From Blattamonas nauphoetae (lineage: Eukaryota > Preaxostyla > Oxymonadida), in the NCBI GenBank assembly GCA_033064195.1, contig JARBJD010000025.1:186001-250000 (forward strand): a stretch of 64,000 bases of DNA, written 5' to 3'. Positions 44,401 through 55,744 of this stretch are shown one piece after another. A program made the translations under genes and the position numbers. The notes beneath the pieces are model-generated. The model had not been told where the DNA came from, did not search any database, and worked only from the letters and a program-made list of their open reading frames with translations. Every line of letters starts with the position of its first letter. The stretch's first letter is position 1.

Positions 44401-44979
44401 GACGATGGGAAGACAGACATTGGTTGATGGATCGACTGATGGGCACATGGTGATCATTGCTTGTGACGGTTCGGTATGGATTGAGAATAGAGATTTTCCT
44501 GCTTTTTCGAATTCACGAAGACATATTCTGGACACGTTGAGAATTGTTGGGGGAACATGTGATGAAGAGTGGACGAAGATGAGATGGGGAGTGGGCTCGA
44601 TGGTTTGCATGAGTGGTTCAGCTGGAGATGAGAGATGTTGCGATGAACTGCGTGGGATTTGGATGACAGTGGTGTTGGACGTTCCGAGAAGCAGCTGAGA
44701 CTGGGATAGTGTGTTCTCGTTTGAAAAGGGTGACTGCTGGATGCGATTGAGAGTGGTTGAGGAGTAGAGAGAGAGAGTCTTTGGTGGGAGAGAGATCTTA
44801 GAAGGATGTGAGGCGGTGAAGATCGTTGCGATGGGTGATGGATGTGGCGTTGAGGGCAGTTTTCTTCTGAATTGTGGGAAGTGCCAAGTCGGAAGCAGGC
44901 GTGGAAGTGTGGTCAGAGTTCGTCTTAGTTTCGATGCGATGACGGCACTGTCTTGTCGGACACAATCCGAAGCGAGCAT
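44356..44979 (-). CDS. Conserved frame 3' of the surface-protein gene, copy 2
   Basis: The 207-codon frame is the counterpart of 21267-21782 and shares NTLSQSQLLL, LSSPAEPLMQT and VPPTILNVS. It runs into the minisatellite, reading DVASLIHLDQSSR from it. It overlaps the end of the surface gene by 55 bp in another frame. It may be a last exon or a separate small gene; not recognised. Confidence 0.35.
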   Translation of the reverse strand: MLASDCVRQDSAVIASKLRRTLTTLPRLLPTWHFPQFRRKLPSTPHPSPIATIFTASHPSKISLPPKTLSLYSSTTLNRIQQSPFSNENTLSQSQLLLGTSNTTVIQIPRSSSQHLSSPAEPLMQTIEPTPHLIFVHSSSHVPPTILNVSRICLREFEKAGKSLFSIHTEPSQAMITMCPSVDPSTNVCLPIVTDVASLIHLDQSSR

Positions 44980-47900
44980 CCCGAGAACGACGATCCCTTC
45001 CGGCGAATCACAGGCAACACTCGACCCACAACCACAACAAGTCCAGCATGCCCAGAACCAGACAAAGTATGAACAATCTTTCGTTTCCGTTCGATAATCG
45101 GAACTCCAAACGAGTCGCGATCCAAAACAACTCCACTCACACGAGTCTCTTCAAACCAACTCCCAAAAACATCAACCAGCACTTGGCAAACTCCATCACT
45201 CCACACAACAACTCCTCCGACACCAGACTCCACACTTCCTGACCATGAAACACTGCTGTCCACAAACACATTCTCATGCAATAAAATCTCTTTCCTTCTT
45301 CCAACCTGACCACTCCCAATTCGAACAACCACCACTCCTCCCTTCTTCAACGATCCCACTGTTCCTTCCACGGTCCCACAATCAGAGAACACACATTTCG
45401 AGATCAGCGTCTTCTCTTGCCATGTCGAGACCACAATCACTCCCATCCCATCGACCACTCCACCACTCTCAACTCGCTCTGTCGACACAAACACACAATC
45501 CCCAATCCCAATGTGCGATTCTTCTGACTTCGATGAGAACAAATCAAGCGCAGTATTTCGCGTCACAACTCCAATCAATCGACACGAATCCATCTCAAAC
45601 GACACGTCCTTCTGAGACGATGAACAATTCACAAGAATCACATCCGACTCCATCTCAACTCCCTCCATCACAATCCCACGAAGCGTCAACGATCCTCCCA
45701 ACCAACACACAAGCCCCATCCCAACTCTCTCCAACTTCCATCCACTCACAATCGAAACTGATTCCACCACACACTCCCCAAACCCTCTCATCACACTCCC
45801 CATCCCACTCTTTCCAAACTGTCGCGACGGAGGCAGGCACAGCGTCACTCCCTCAATCACAACACTTCCTCCAGACATCGTGATCGCTCCTTCCTCTCCC
45901 CCTTCCCCCAACACTCCGTCCTCCACCACCAATCGAGACTTTCCCTTGACAACTCCTACAATCTCCAACTTCTTCTCTCCCACAACCACTCTTCCTCCAA
46001 ATCCTCCCCATCCATCAATCTTCACAACCACTCCATCCACATCGTTTTCTTCTCCCACTCTCCACCCAACCAACACAGAATTGCATGGAGTCCCAATCGT
46101 TCCACATTCTTCTGTCTTCTCGCTTCCTTTTTCGCTGTCAACGAAGATCAGGGTGACGGTCGGTTTCGTTGGCACACTCAACGTGAGAGGTGTGTCGAAC
46201 AGAATGTCTCCTTCTGCAGCGTCGAGTGGCGTGATCGTCGACACTTCGTATTTTGTCTCGAATTGCAGTGATCCTGCCGATCCAACTGGGAGTTCTTCCG
46301 ACTGAGCAAGTATCGTGCTTTCCATTGTGATCGTGAAGGAGTGAGTTGTGTTTAGCGTCACTTGGTATGTCTTCCCAATTCTGAAACGAGTCCCTGCAAA
46401 TGTCACGATGCAAGTAGTTGCGAGTACATTGAACCGGATAGACGCTGATTCGATTTGGGGTGGTTCTGCTGGCACCACAAATGAGTGAGATTCGGTGTCG
46501 AATAGCAGAGATGTGCTGCCGCGAGTGAAAGAGACAACAGTGTATCTCACACCAAACTCGAGCTGCTCTCCTCGTTTTGGTCCTTCTTCGATTGGAAACA
46601 GACAATGATCAAACGACGCAATTGTCCCATCGTTCTCAGTTGTGACACTGATTCTTTTGGTGTGGCTGGGAATGGAAGAGACAGCAGTGGATTGAAGTGT
46701 GAGGGTGTATTCAGAGTTGGCGAGAAGTGCTCGAGAAGAGAATATCAGAAGCAGTTTCGATTGTTGAGGATCAGAGAAGGACGACGCACACGAAACACTC
46801 ACAAGTCGCTCTGGTTCTGTCGGTGTTGAGAAAACACAATCCAACTTCTCAATCAGCACAGTTGACGAATCGTTCATTCGATTCATCTCGTCAACAGAGT
46901 ACGTGTGTCCATACAGAAGATCACCAGGGAAAGGATAAAGCGACACTGAGAATGTGTTCGACACCGCTGATGTCGCCATCATCGTCAGTGTTGTCGAGTG
47001 CTCCTCATTCGATCCTGACGGCACTGTGGGTGTTCCAACAACCGAAATCGAGTATTCGGATCCGGTTGACAGCGAACGAGATGTCAGTGTCATCGTCGTT
47101 CCATTTCTACCAGCATTCACTTTCGATGATGTTGAAACAAGACGAGCTGGCTCTGTCGGAGTCATGAATGTCAGAGTGTTGAATACGACTCCGATGCCTT
47201 CTGTGTTCGAGAGAGAAGAGATTGTGTAGGTCTCTCCAAACGACAGATCCACTGCACTCTCTGCCAACGAATAAACGATCGCTGTCACCTTCCCACTGGA
47301 CGAATCTGACCATTCCACTTCAAGAGTGATATGTGCCCCACTCGCTGAGGAGACGACGAGAGTGTAATCTCCCGCTGCGAGTCCAACACCGAAGAGATCC
47401 ACTTCAATCGACGATTTTGAGGCATCAGTGAATTGCACTCCTCCAACACTCGTCAGGCGGGGTGGATCGGGAGTGGTGAAGAAGAGTCGGGAGGGATCAA
47501 GAATGACTCCTTCTGACGATCCTTCCATTTTCACCAAGTTCACTTCGTATTGTGTGTTTGGTGAGAACTTGCTCCCCTCCCCAAACAGCGAGATGCTGAC
47601 TTCGGTGGAATACATGTTCTGCGTCCCATCTTCTGTCGATCCATCAAACGACACAGTGCACGCGAAATCATCCATCCCCTCAATGTGAACAACGTACGTT
47701 CCGGCGACAACACCTCTCCCGACGAGACGAAGCCACGCATGATCCAGACCTGTCCCGCTTCGACACACAACTGCATTGAGTTGAGGGGGATGTGGCATGA
47801 CAAGTGTGAGAGAGTTCGAGGACAGGTTCGTCCCATTGATTGATGATCCAATCACAGAATAAGTTTGTCCCAGTTGCAGGATTTCCCAATCACCACATCT

Positions 47901-49784
47901 CACTGTCAACGACGATGTCGTGCTCGATGATGCGAATGCGAAGGAGAGGAGACGTTGGATGGCTGGAGCAGAGTTCGCTGTTCTCTTGTCTTCAGAATCT
48001 GTGTTGTCCACCAAAACCAGCATCGTCCCTTCCACATCATCCGAAACTGTCGCCCGCAGTGTGGCTGAGATACCATCAGCTCCCAAACTTGGTACGATCG
48101 ATTGAAGTGTTCGTGCTGTGGTCGTCTGTGGAACGAGAGAATCGTCACTTCTTTTTCCGCTAACAATGTACCAACTTGGACTTCCTGAAGTGGAGTCACA
48201 ATTCGTCACATTCGAAGCCAGTTCTGAGACACTCCAATAATCCGAAAGAATATCATTCCCTTGATATCCTCGGCATTCTCGGAATTGAATGGAATCCATT
48301 TTTAGCAGCAGAATGTCAGCAAACGACAATCCTCCTCCACCAAATCTAATTGTTCCTGCCGAGCAGTTCAGGAACACAGAGTTGGAGAGGAGAACATTTG
48401 TTGAAGTGTCGAAACAGATTCCGCCACCTTCTGCGTCTGTTCTCGTTACCGTGCTGTTTTTGAAGAATGACGAGGAGATAGTAGCTGTAGTTGCTCGTAA
48501 TACATACACACTTCCACCTAAATTATTCGTTGAACAGTTCAGAAATGACGATGACGTCAAAGTGAACGGATATTTCGCTGTTTCGTGGTCGAAAGTGACA
48601 GCGCCGCCACCGCCGTAAGATGATATGATGTGAGCAAAGGAGCATTCTGAAATCAACAGCGAAGACGGGGCATATAAAACATAAATGGCTGATCCTTTCG
48701 AGGATTCTTTCATCGAATGGAAAGTGCAGCGTTTGAAGATGATTGCTGATGAATCTGACGAACTTATGAAATATCGAATGTCAGACGACGAGCGATGTTG
48801 GAGGGAATACGTCGGTCCATCCGAAGGCGAAAGAGAAGAGGAGCAACCAGCGAACGACGAATTCATGCACAGAAGGTCCCCGCCACTGTTCAGGTCAAGC
48901 GATGTCGTCCCAGCGAGGTGGTCAGCACTGTCCGCCACTGAAGTCCCCACGATCCCTTGCGAGAACAAAGAACACGCTTTCACATCACGCCATCCACACC
49001 ACGACACATTCCGCAACTCACCCGCAACAAGCCATGTCGACACTCCCATCGACGCCTTCCCAACATCTCGACCCCCACTTCCAACCGACGAGAAGTCCAC
49101 CAGAGGGCCAGTTCCCCCAAGAAGAGCGCAGTCCGACAGACAAAGTGAAACACTGCGGATCGAATGAACAGGGTCACGCCAGCTGCAATCTGAACGATCT
49201 GAGGGCGTCTGAGCCAACTCGCTGAACATTCCCAGAGGGAGCAGGGTGTGCGGGCACGACGATCGGTGCGTGGTGTTAACAAGGCTAATCGATGTCCCAT
49301 CTCGCCCCGACCGTCCAAACAGCACAAATGGAGATGTTTCACAATTCGACACAATTCTGCATGTTGTAAGTGTCAATGTCGATGATGAGATCTTGCTCAC
49401 GCAAATCCCGTCCGTACCACAGTCAAAAGCAAGGTCCGACAGCAAAATCGAGCTATTGCACAAAATAATGATCGATGACATCATATTCCCGCGAGTACAA
49501 AACGCTGTTTTTGCCTTCGGTGGAGAGTTTTGGGGTGTTCGGACACACGACGAATGAAGAATGGTTGTCTTGTCACCCCAGAGAGCAATCTCCCTCGAAT
49601 CGATTACATATTCTTCCGTGTGATACAATGGGGCAAGAAGTGCTATTTTTGAAGGATTCATTTCTGTTTGTTCGTTTTCAATTTCGAGTTCGATGTTGAA
49701 TAGCGTCGCATTGTCAGGTGGGATCGACGCTCCGCAAGAGACTATGCAAGTGACCAGTGCAAATGCGTGGAAAAGTGCAATCAT
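44925..49784 (-). CDS. Secreted beta-helix/Ig-repeat surface protein, copy 2 (open)
   Basis: The frame is open for 1632 codons from 49823, but I choose the ATG at 49784 because it starts a clean signal peptide, MIALFHAFALVTCIVSCGAS. Residues ~40-600 (numbered from 49823) form a pectin-lyase-like beta-helix (SSSFLNCSTNNLGGSVYVL, LLSNSVFLNCSAGTI). Residues ~650-1175 hold five Ig-like repeats of ~105 residues joined by TPxEPxRL linkers. A second beta-helix starts at CGTIGTPCNSVLVGW (~1195). No convincing membrane anchor is seen at the C-terminus, though a short VVVVGRVLPVI stretch precedes RRKG. The likely role is at the cell surface or secreted; the ligand is unknown. The gene is uninterrupted, unlike its copy at 21.7-39.8 kb. 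Confidence 0.88.
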   Translation of the reverse strand: MIALFHAFALVTCIVSCGASIPPDNATLFNIELEIENEQTEMNPSKIALLAPLYHTEEYVIDSREIALWGDKTTILHSSCVRTPQNSPPKAKTAFCTRGNMMSSIIILCNSSILLSDLAFDCGTDGICVSKISSSTLTLTTCRIVSNCETSPFVLFGRSGRDGTSISLVNTTHRSSCPHTLLPLGMFSELAQTPSDRSDCSWRDPVHSIRSVSLCLSDCALLGGTGPLVDFSSVGSGGRDVGKASMGVSTWLVAGELRNVSWCGWRDVKACSLFSQGIVGTSVADSADHLAGTTSLDLNSGGDLLCMNSSFAGCSSSLSPSDGPTYSLQHRSSSDIRYFISSSDSSAIIFKRCTFHSMKESSKGSAIYVLYAPSSLLISECSFAHIISSYGGGGAVTFDHETAKYPFTLTSSSFLNCSTNNLGGSVYVLRATTATISSSFFKNSTVTRTDAEGGGICFDTSTNVLLSNSVFLNCSAGTIRFGGGGLSFADILLLKMDSIQFRECRGYQGNDILSDYWSVSELASNVTNCDSTSGSPSWYIVSGKRSDDSLVPQTTTARTLQSIVPSLGADGISATLRATVSDDVEGTMLVLVDNTDSEDKRTANSAPAIQRLLSFAFASSSTTSSLTVRCGDWEILQLGQTYSVIGSSINGTNLSSNSLTLVMPHPPQLNAVVCRSGTGLDHAWLRLVGRGVVAGTYVVHIEGMDDFACTVSFDGSTEDGTQNMYSTEVSISLFGEGSKFSPNTQYEVNLVKMEGSSEGVILDPSRLFFTTPDPPRLTSVGGVQFTDASKSSIEVDLFGVGLAAGDYTLVVSSASGAHITLEVEWSDSSSGKVTAIVYSLAESAVDLSFGETYTISSLSNTEGIGVVFNTLTFMTPTEPARLVSTSSKVNAGRNGTTMTLTSRSLSTGSEYSISVVGTPTVPSGSNEEHSTTLTMMATSAVSNTFSVSLYPFPGDLLYGHTYSVDEMNRMNDSSTVLIEKLDCVFSTPTEPERLVSVSCASSFSDPQQSKLLLIFSSRALLANSEYTLTLQSTAVSSIPSHTKRISVTTENDGTIASFDHCLFPIEEGPKRGEQLEFGVRYTVVSFTRGSTSLLFDTESHSFVVPAEPPQIESASIRFNVLATTCIVTFAGTRFRIGKTYQVTLNTTHSFTITMESTILAQSEELPVGSAGSLQFETKYEVSTITPLDAAEGDILFDTPLTLSVPTKPTVTLIFVDSEKGSEKTEECGTIGTPCNSVLVGWRVGEENDVDGVVVKIDGWGGFGGRVVVGEKKLEIVGVVKGKSRLVVEDGVLGEGGEEGAITMSGGSVVIEGVTLCLPPSRQFGKSGMGSVMRGFGECVVESVSIVSGWKLERVGMGLVCWLGGSLTLRGIVMEGVEMESDVILVNCSSSQKDVSFEMDSCRLIGVVTRNTALDLFSSKSEESHIGIGDCVFVSTERVESGGVVDGMGVIVVSTWQEKTLISKCVFSDCGTVEGTVGSLKKGGVVVVRIGSGQVGRRKEILLHENVFVDSSVSWSGSVESGVGGVVVWSDGVCQVLVDVFGSWFEETRVSGVVLDRDSFGVPIIERKRKIVHTLSGSGHAGLVVVVGRVLPVIRRKGSSFSGCSLRIVSDKTVPSSHRN

Positions 49785-49856
49785 TAAGGGTTTCTGTGTC
49801 TGAGCAACTTTGAAAGAATACAACTAATGGGTGCGATCATTCTTCTGGACCAATAT
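49785..49856. promoter_or_regulatory. Conserved sequence upstream of both surface genes
   Basis: The stretch with GAATACAA and GGGTGCGATCAT just 5' of this gene recurs 5' of copy 1 (about 39848-39872). Homology ends near 49857. Conservation may simply mark the duplication edge, but it would include the promoter. Confidence 0.3.
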
Positions 49857-49956
49857 GCACCGCCCCTTCGGTAGGTGCATTCCAAACCTTCGGCTTCTCT
49901 TCAGGGAGATCGGTCCGGGTAAGTTTGTAATGGGGCTCGGTCCACATTGATCAAAC

Positions 49957-50247
49957 ATGTCGGCGAACACTTCAGATCTTTTATCTCCTCCTGCCCCTCC
50001 CACAGCTCCAACGATACCACGTGAAGTGCTTGCACAAATTACCGAGAACCTCCAGGCGGAATTCCCAGATCTCTTCAGGCGCCAAACACCTGCGGCGAAC
50101 TCGCCTAAACGTACTCGATTTAACCCGCAACTCCGGATTAACCCGCAACTTGTGTCCGGGGCCCAAAATTTCGATATATTCCAAGTTTCATCATTATTTC
50201 GCCGTTATTTCATCATAATCTGTTCTGGAGAACGCTTAATCTCATGA
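49957..50247 (+). CDS. Possible gag-like N-terminal fragment of a retroelement
   Basis: The frame starts MSANTSDLLSPPAPPTAPT and continues REVLAQITENLQAEFPDLF, a proline-rich start followed by an amphipathic helix like those beginning DIRS gag-like proteins here. Two GCAACTCCGGATTAACCC/GCAACTT motifs near 50128-50152 recur, inverted and diverged, at 60163-60200 at the start of the second DIRS-like element. This is a fossil fragment at best; family assignment is tentative. Confidence 0.3.
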   Translation: MSANTSDLLSPPAPPTAPTIPREVLAQITENLQAEFPDLFRRQTPAANSPKRTRFNPQLRINPQLVSGAQNFDIFQVSSLFRRYFIIICSGERLIS

Positions 50248-50249
50248 AA

Positions 50250-51240
50250 TGAATGAGAATGTGTGGTTGATCAAGATCACGACCATAAAAAAAACGACTC
50301 GAAAAGTGTGTTGAAATCGTGGAAGGTCGAATGAGAGAATTAGCGAATCTCATTCCATCTTTTCGTTTCTTGTTGCTCAATCTCCCTCGTTCCTTGTTCT
50401 CTCCTTCTTCATTCTTTTCATCTCTTCTTTGTTCACTTCTCTTCGATTCTCCCTCCTTCTCCTGTTCTTTGGCTCTGCTCCTTTCTTGATTTCCTCCATA
50501 ATTGCTTCAGCTTCTCAACGTATTTGTCTCCAGTGCGGTGAGTTGACAGATGTGCTCAGAGGCTGTTTGGATTGTTTTTGAGATGATCGCTGTGTCGGGG
50601 AACAGCTGATGCGAGAGGGAATTGAACAGCCTCTTCTGCATCACCACTTCAGACTTCTGTTCGATCTGACCGAAGTTGAGAATGTAGATGGCCATGTCGA
50701 TGGAGACGTGTATGGAGATATTGTGAGATTTTGAGGCCTGAGACAAGGAAAAAAGGAAGACGAGAGTGATGAGGGAGAACAAGAATGGATAGGAAAACTG
50801 AGAAAGATGAAGAATAATCCATAGAGCGGCAACCAACACTTCACCCAAACCAAGATTGGAAAGCAATTCTCGCGAAGAAGTCCTCCTTTGTCACCAGCTT
50901 CATCAGTTCCCTCTTCCCTCGCATTTCCATCGGAAGTGGTCCTCACATTGTTGACTTTTCGTATCTTGAGACATCTCCCAACCACACTATCCTCGACAAT
51001 TCTCTCCTCGATCTAGCTATGCCTGTGGACATTTGTGCGCTTCTCGCTGCCAAACAGCGAAGACACGTTCTTGACGAACGAGGGAGAGTCGCTTTCGCTG
51101 AGCTCTTTCGTGTTTTTGTCTTCTCGATCAGCGAGTATTGTGAAGCAGAGTGAATGATCACCGTCCACCGCCTCTTTATGTTGATGCCGCTTCGACGTGC
51201 TCGCTGTCTTCTCATCTTCGGTCGTCGTTGAGGATGTCGC
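50250..51240. other. Unassigned minus-strand frames
   Basis: 50507-50866 (minus, 119 codons) has a hydrophobic stretch (VLVAALWIILHL, then FLFSLITLVFLFSL) followed by SIHVSIDMAIYILNFGQIEQ. 50943-51345 overlaps in two frames. These may be exons of a decayed gene. No domain was recognised. Confidence 0.3.
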
Positions 51241-51245
51241 AAGCT

Positions 51246-51330
51246 CCATCCACAACCAAACCGGGCAATCAACATACGAGAGAGTGCCGTGAATAAATAA
51301 GGGGCTGGCCTCGATCAAACATGTGCAAAA
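51246..51330. repeat. DIRS-tip-like repeat, solo copy
   Basis: The sequence around ACAACCAAACCGGGCAATCA, then CATACGAGAGAGTGCCGTGA and TAAGGGGCTGGCCTCGATCA, recurs inverted at 56075-56149 and in part at 55745-55797. The CAACAAACC-GGCCC tip resembles the left tip of the DIRS-like element at 13184 (CTACAACAAACCAGTGCCC). Confidence 0.45.
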
Positions 51331-51661
51331 CAGAAAAGCACACACCTCCTCGTCTGAATCGGCGAACTATGTTGGCATAAATCACAAAACTCTCAGCGTA
51401 ATCCTTTCTCAAGCAGTTTTAGACAAGATTTGACACTCATCACTCAACACGATTCTCGTAACATTTTCTCTCCAATCGCGGTCTCAAATTCAAAAACAAT
51501 GGCGTTAATCTCGAGGGCAAGTTGCAGAGATCGATCTCCCGGCTTATGAAATCTATATCCTAGCCATCGGACCTTGCCAAAGATGAAATGCTTATTGAAC
51601 CGTACGTGTTCAACTCCAGTGGACGAAGACAGTCTATCCACGCAGTACCGTCATGAATGTT

Positions 51662-51985
51662 CAGGGACCTGAGAAGGATCTGATCGATCAGACCTTCATT
51701 GATCAGACCTAATTTTTGTTCTTAACAAACTGTTTCATTAAAAGAGAGTTTACTTTCGAAAAAAACTGTGAAATGAGTCTAATCGACCATTTGAGAGGCT
51801 ATCTGGTCATAATTGATTGTTTATTGGTTGAATTGAACTGGTACGATGAAGAAAATGAAGTGAGGAATTGGAAAAAGAGGAAAATCGATACTCCTAATTA
51901 GGAAACGGATCAGACCCCCACTTCTGTGAGGTGTGATCCATGATCACACCTCATACAGTAAACAACAGACCTGATCAGGTCCCTG
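51662..51985. mobile_element. hAT-like MITE (324 bp)
   Basis: It begins CAGGGACCTGA and ends TCAGGTCCCTG, flanked by the exact 8-bp repeat TGAATGTT (51654-51661 and 51986-51993). Inner sequence has several GATCAGACC/GGTCTGATC motifs. The short frame inside is not a transposase. Confidence 0.82.
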
Positions 51986-51993
51986 TGAATGTT

Positions 51994-54900
51994 CCTTGGA
52001 GGCTTCCTTATCAGCCAGTGCAAGTTAAGTGGACAATCAAGATAATACAATAGAACAGTTCACAACTTCGAATCTCAACGTGGGCAACCAACAAAACAGA
52101 CGAGGAGGTGGAAATCGTTGGAGCTAATGATCATATATAGCTCTAAATAGTAAAGGACTGACAGTTGTTGTCGGAAGCGTCGATGAATACGTTATGGATA
52201 TCGATGGCAAAATTCTTCGATCCAGAACAAGTGCTCCAAAGCACCAACCATGCAGATTATTCCGGAATAGGCAAACTCGAAATCAAAGAACATTATAGTT
52301 CAGCCTTCGCAGCGATCCCGCTCATTGATTCAGGCGGCTTGGCTCACCCGAATGGGCCATCTCGATGAATCGTGTGAACCCTACAATCCATGTTAATCAA
52401 CAGAATACCGATACTGGAATATCTTTGCGGGGTTTTAGCGGCATCTAAATCAACTCAGGTCGATCATTCGGACAGGGTGGCCCAACCTCCGATGATGACG
52501 GCAAATATCACTCTTTTGCGGGTGGAGAAGGGAGATTTTCGTTCAACTTCGAGATTAGATGGGATTCAACGGGAACAACTATAACAAAGCTCCCAGCAAT
52601 AGCTCTCCTACGACATATTACACCCATCAGACGAAACGCCACCCAGTGTCAGGGAATTCATCACAACAGGAATATTATGCCAGAATTTCGAGGATCTTAG
52701 CACCTACAATATTAATCAACCTCAGCGACTCCCTTGTTGTCGATCACAAGGTCAAACGATCGATGCAGACTGTCGAACGTCCGTCCCACTTTTCTAAGGA
52801 TGACTTCATAAAAACAAAAGACAGGACCACTATTCATGACCCAAGATTCATCCATTACTCTACTCACTCAAAGTAAATCGTGCGCAGCTGGGATTCGTGA
52901 CTACCCAACCGATCTCACCAGGAAGGATGTTCTCTCGTGTCTGTCGAACTCGTCAGCTCAAATAGCTTCCGATCATCCTTTGGGACAGTATACATGCAGA
53001 TTAAGAGAAGACAGGACGTGTGGTATTTCGTTTTCCTTCCAGCCTGGAAGTTCTCTGTGATCGATTGAATGCCCCTCATATTTTCTACGTCGGCGACGTC
53101 CGGACAAGTGTCTTTTCCCATCTGTCCAGTGGATTGGACATGGTGCATTACTGATACAACGTTATTTCTTGTCGGGAAACAACATTGGACGACGAAGCTG
53201 ATCGAGAGCGGACACACCACAGGAGGACCGCACCGACGTTATGGAGAAGAATGTCCAATGGATGATACGAATGAAAATCGTTGTAAACTTCCTTCATCTT
53301 GACGTGAATTCTGAACTCCAGAACCAACAAACTGGAGAAAAAGTACTTCGTTGAAACACAAATGGTGTTCCTGTCGGCGCAGGAGGAACGATGATGATCA
53401 AGCTGTATCCCACTTTCCAAGTGATCTACGAACACAAAGACACAATCGAATCGTTCTCAAAACCAGAAATATTGAGAGGCTGTGTCAGTAAGTGTGATAA
53501 ACACAAAGTATCAAGGGGAAGAATTGACTGCTCATCTGAATTAAAATCTGAAAAAAGATCTGATCCATCCAACAATCAATTCAATCGCCCTTATTGAACG
53601 AAGGGATAAGACAATTCTCGCAACTTATCATGATACTGAGGACAAGGATAGCCAAACGTGGAGACTTTTGACCAAATTGGGATGGAGTACGTTGTTTCAA
53701 GACATCTCGATCTCCGAAGAATAAGGAACAGACAATACATTTTCCTTCCAAAGGTCGACTCGTTGTTCGCCTCAGAGTCTTGCTTCTTCAGAAAGAACAG
53801 GACCGATGGTTGACACAGGTCACTGGGTGAGCTGTCAGAGTCTTGACCATCCCCTTCACGCACTCAGTGGTAAAGACAAAGATTGATTCATAATTCTTAA
53901 TCGATCCAACACGAATGGGAGAGCGATACTCGCTGGCTGGAACGAGGCTGACATCATCAACACGAACACTCGGAATTTAAACCAACGGGTGATCGAACTC
54001 ATCTCTGAGTATTCTGAATGTCTTTGACTCTTCAATTTGGAGATTGGGAGCGATAGGTCGGTCCTCTTGAATCGAACTCCTGTGAACCTCTCTGCGCGTA
54101 ACGTTCACAATCATCTCATCCATCATATTGTACAGGACGATTGAGGTGGGAAGAAAGCAGGGCACAGAATGATCATCGTCTCTCGCGAATCAAATTTCTC
54201 TCTCCACCACAATAGTGACTTGTCTCCACTCTTCGCATCGACTAATTATCTAGCAAGGGAATGGAGTGTAGAGTGCAGATAACGGGATTGACTCAAGATA
54301 CTGGTGTCCATCGAGTGTCAGATGGATGATTTCCTCCAGCCAACTGAAATCCATCTTCACCTCCCAACTGCGCTCGTGATTGCTGGACACAATCAGAGAA
54401 GAATCCAGCTGGACCGCATCGTTCAAGAGCGTGAAGAGAATCGGAACTTGATGGGAAATATTGTTCCAAAGGAGAGAACGGAAATCTTTGACTAAGAGGA
54501 ACATGGCAGCGATGTAGAATTGATTGAAAAGATAATCGTTGATCTGAATGATGCCCACACTGAATGTTCCATTCTGATAACGAGTCACGCGGATACAACT
54601 GACACGCCCATATCGGAGAGGATGTGTCTTTTGGAAAAATGAACCCCTTGATGAAGTAGTCGCTGTTCAGACAACGAATCACCAGATTAAAGGGGTGAAC
54701 TCCAGGGTAATGAAGATGCCATCAAACGAAAAGAAACGGTGTCACCATCATACCAGCAAACTTTTCAGTGACTGCAACAGGTTCGACTGTGAGGAGGACA
54801 TGTCAAATCGCTGATAGAAAGAAGGAATCATTCAAGCACATTGTCCGAACACAACTGATGATAAGAGAAAGACACCATTCTGTGCAATTTGTCTCTCGGA

Positions 54901-55740
54901 CTCTTGACAGAGGAATAGACGGAAGTGAACGGGGAGTCTCAACAGGAGGGATTGATCACCGGGCGGATTGTGAGCAGCTATCGACATCTTGGAGCGAGCA
55001 AGGAGTGGGACAGGAATGACACATTTCTGGAAGAAGGGGATTGGCGATTGATGAGGGTGAAGAACGGAAAGGATAAGTGTGCGAGTTGGGGGACGTTGAA
55101 TGAGGACAACAGAACAAGCTGTTATTGTCAGTTTGTTCCCACGCCGTCACAACTGGAGGGAGGAAAACAGGGTATGTTTTTTTTGGAGGGAGTCGGAGGG
55201 GAGTGAGTGGGAATAGGAGTTCATACGACCCACACATCGATCTGAGAGGCGATGATTGTTGATTCGATCCATTTGATGGAAATTCAGATGAAGGAAGGAG
55301 TGTTAGAAGGATGGATCACAATTAGATCAGGACGGAAGAAGAAGGAATTGTCATTCGTGGGTCGTCGGGTGATGGACAGAGGAGATCTCATCCTGACTTA
55401 TCCCTTCCTCGATTAGGAAAGCGAGAAGAGGACATCTGATATAGAGTGGAATCCAATGGTGTCATCAATGGGGAGCTGGGTCGCATGACAGTGTGATGGA
55501 AACAGACATCTCCTTCAAGATCTTGACGTTGTTTCCCATCACATTCAGAGGAAGAACTCAGCTTCCCTGATCTCTCATTGACATTCTCGATCATTCTTTC
55601 TTGAACAGGTGGTATCAGCCTTTCAAAGGATACTCACGGCCTCAACAAACAGAAGAAAGAACCAGAACTTAAACACTGGTTCCCAGGGACATCTTCTTTC
55701 TTCTCATTGTTTTTCTCTATCTTGTTCATTTAATAGATCC
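51994..55740. other. No recognisable gene; decayed sequence
   Basis: Frames of 60-130 codons occur on both strands (for example 52559-52876 plus, 54293-54682 minus, 54925-55206 plus with RLMRVKNGKDKCASWGTL). None shows a domain I can name. No terminal repeats were spotted. This could be an old multi-exon gene or a decayed element. Confidence 0.35.
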
Positions 55741-55744
55741 TTTC

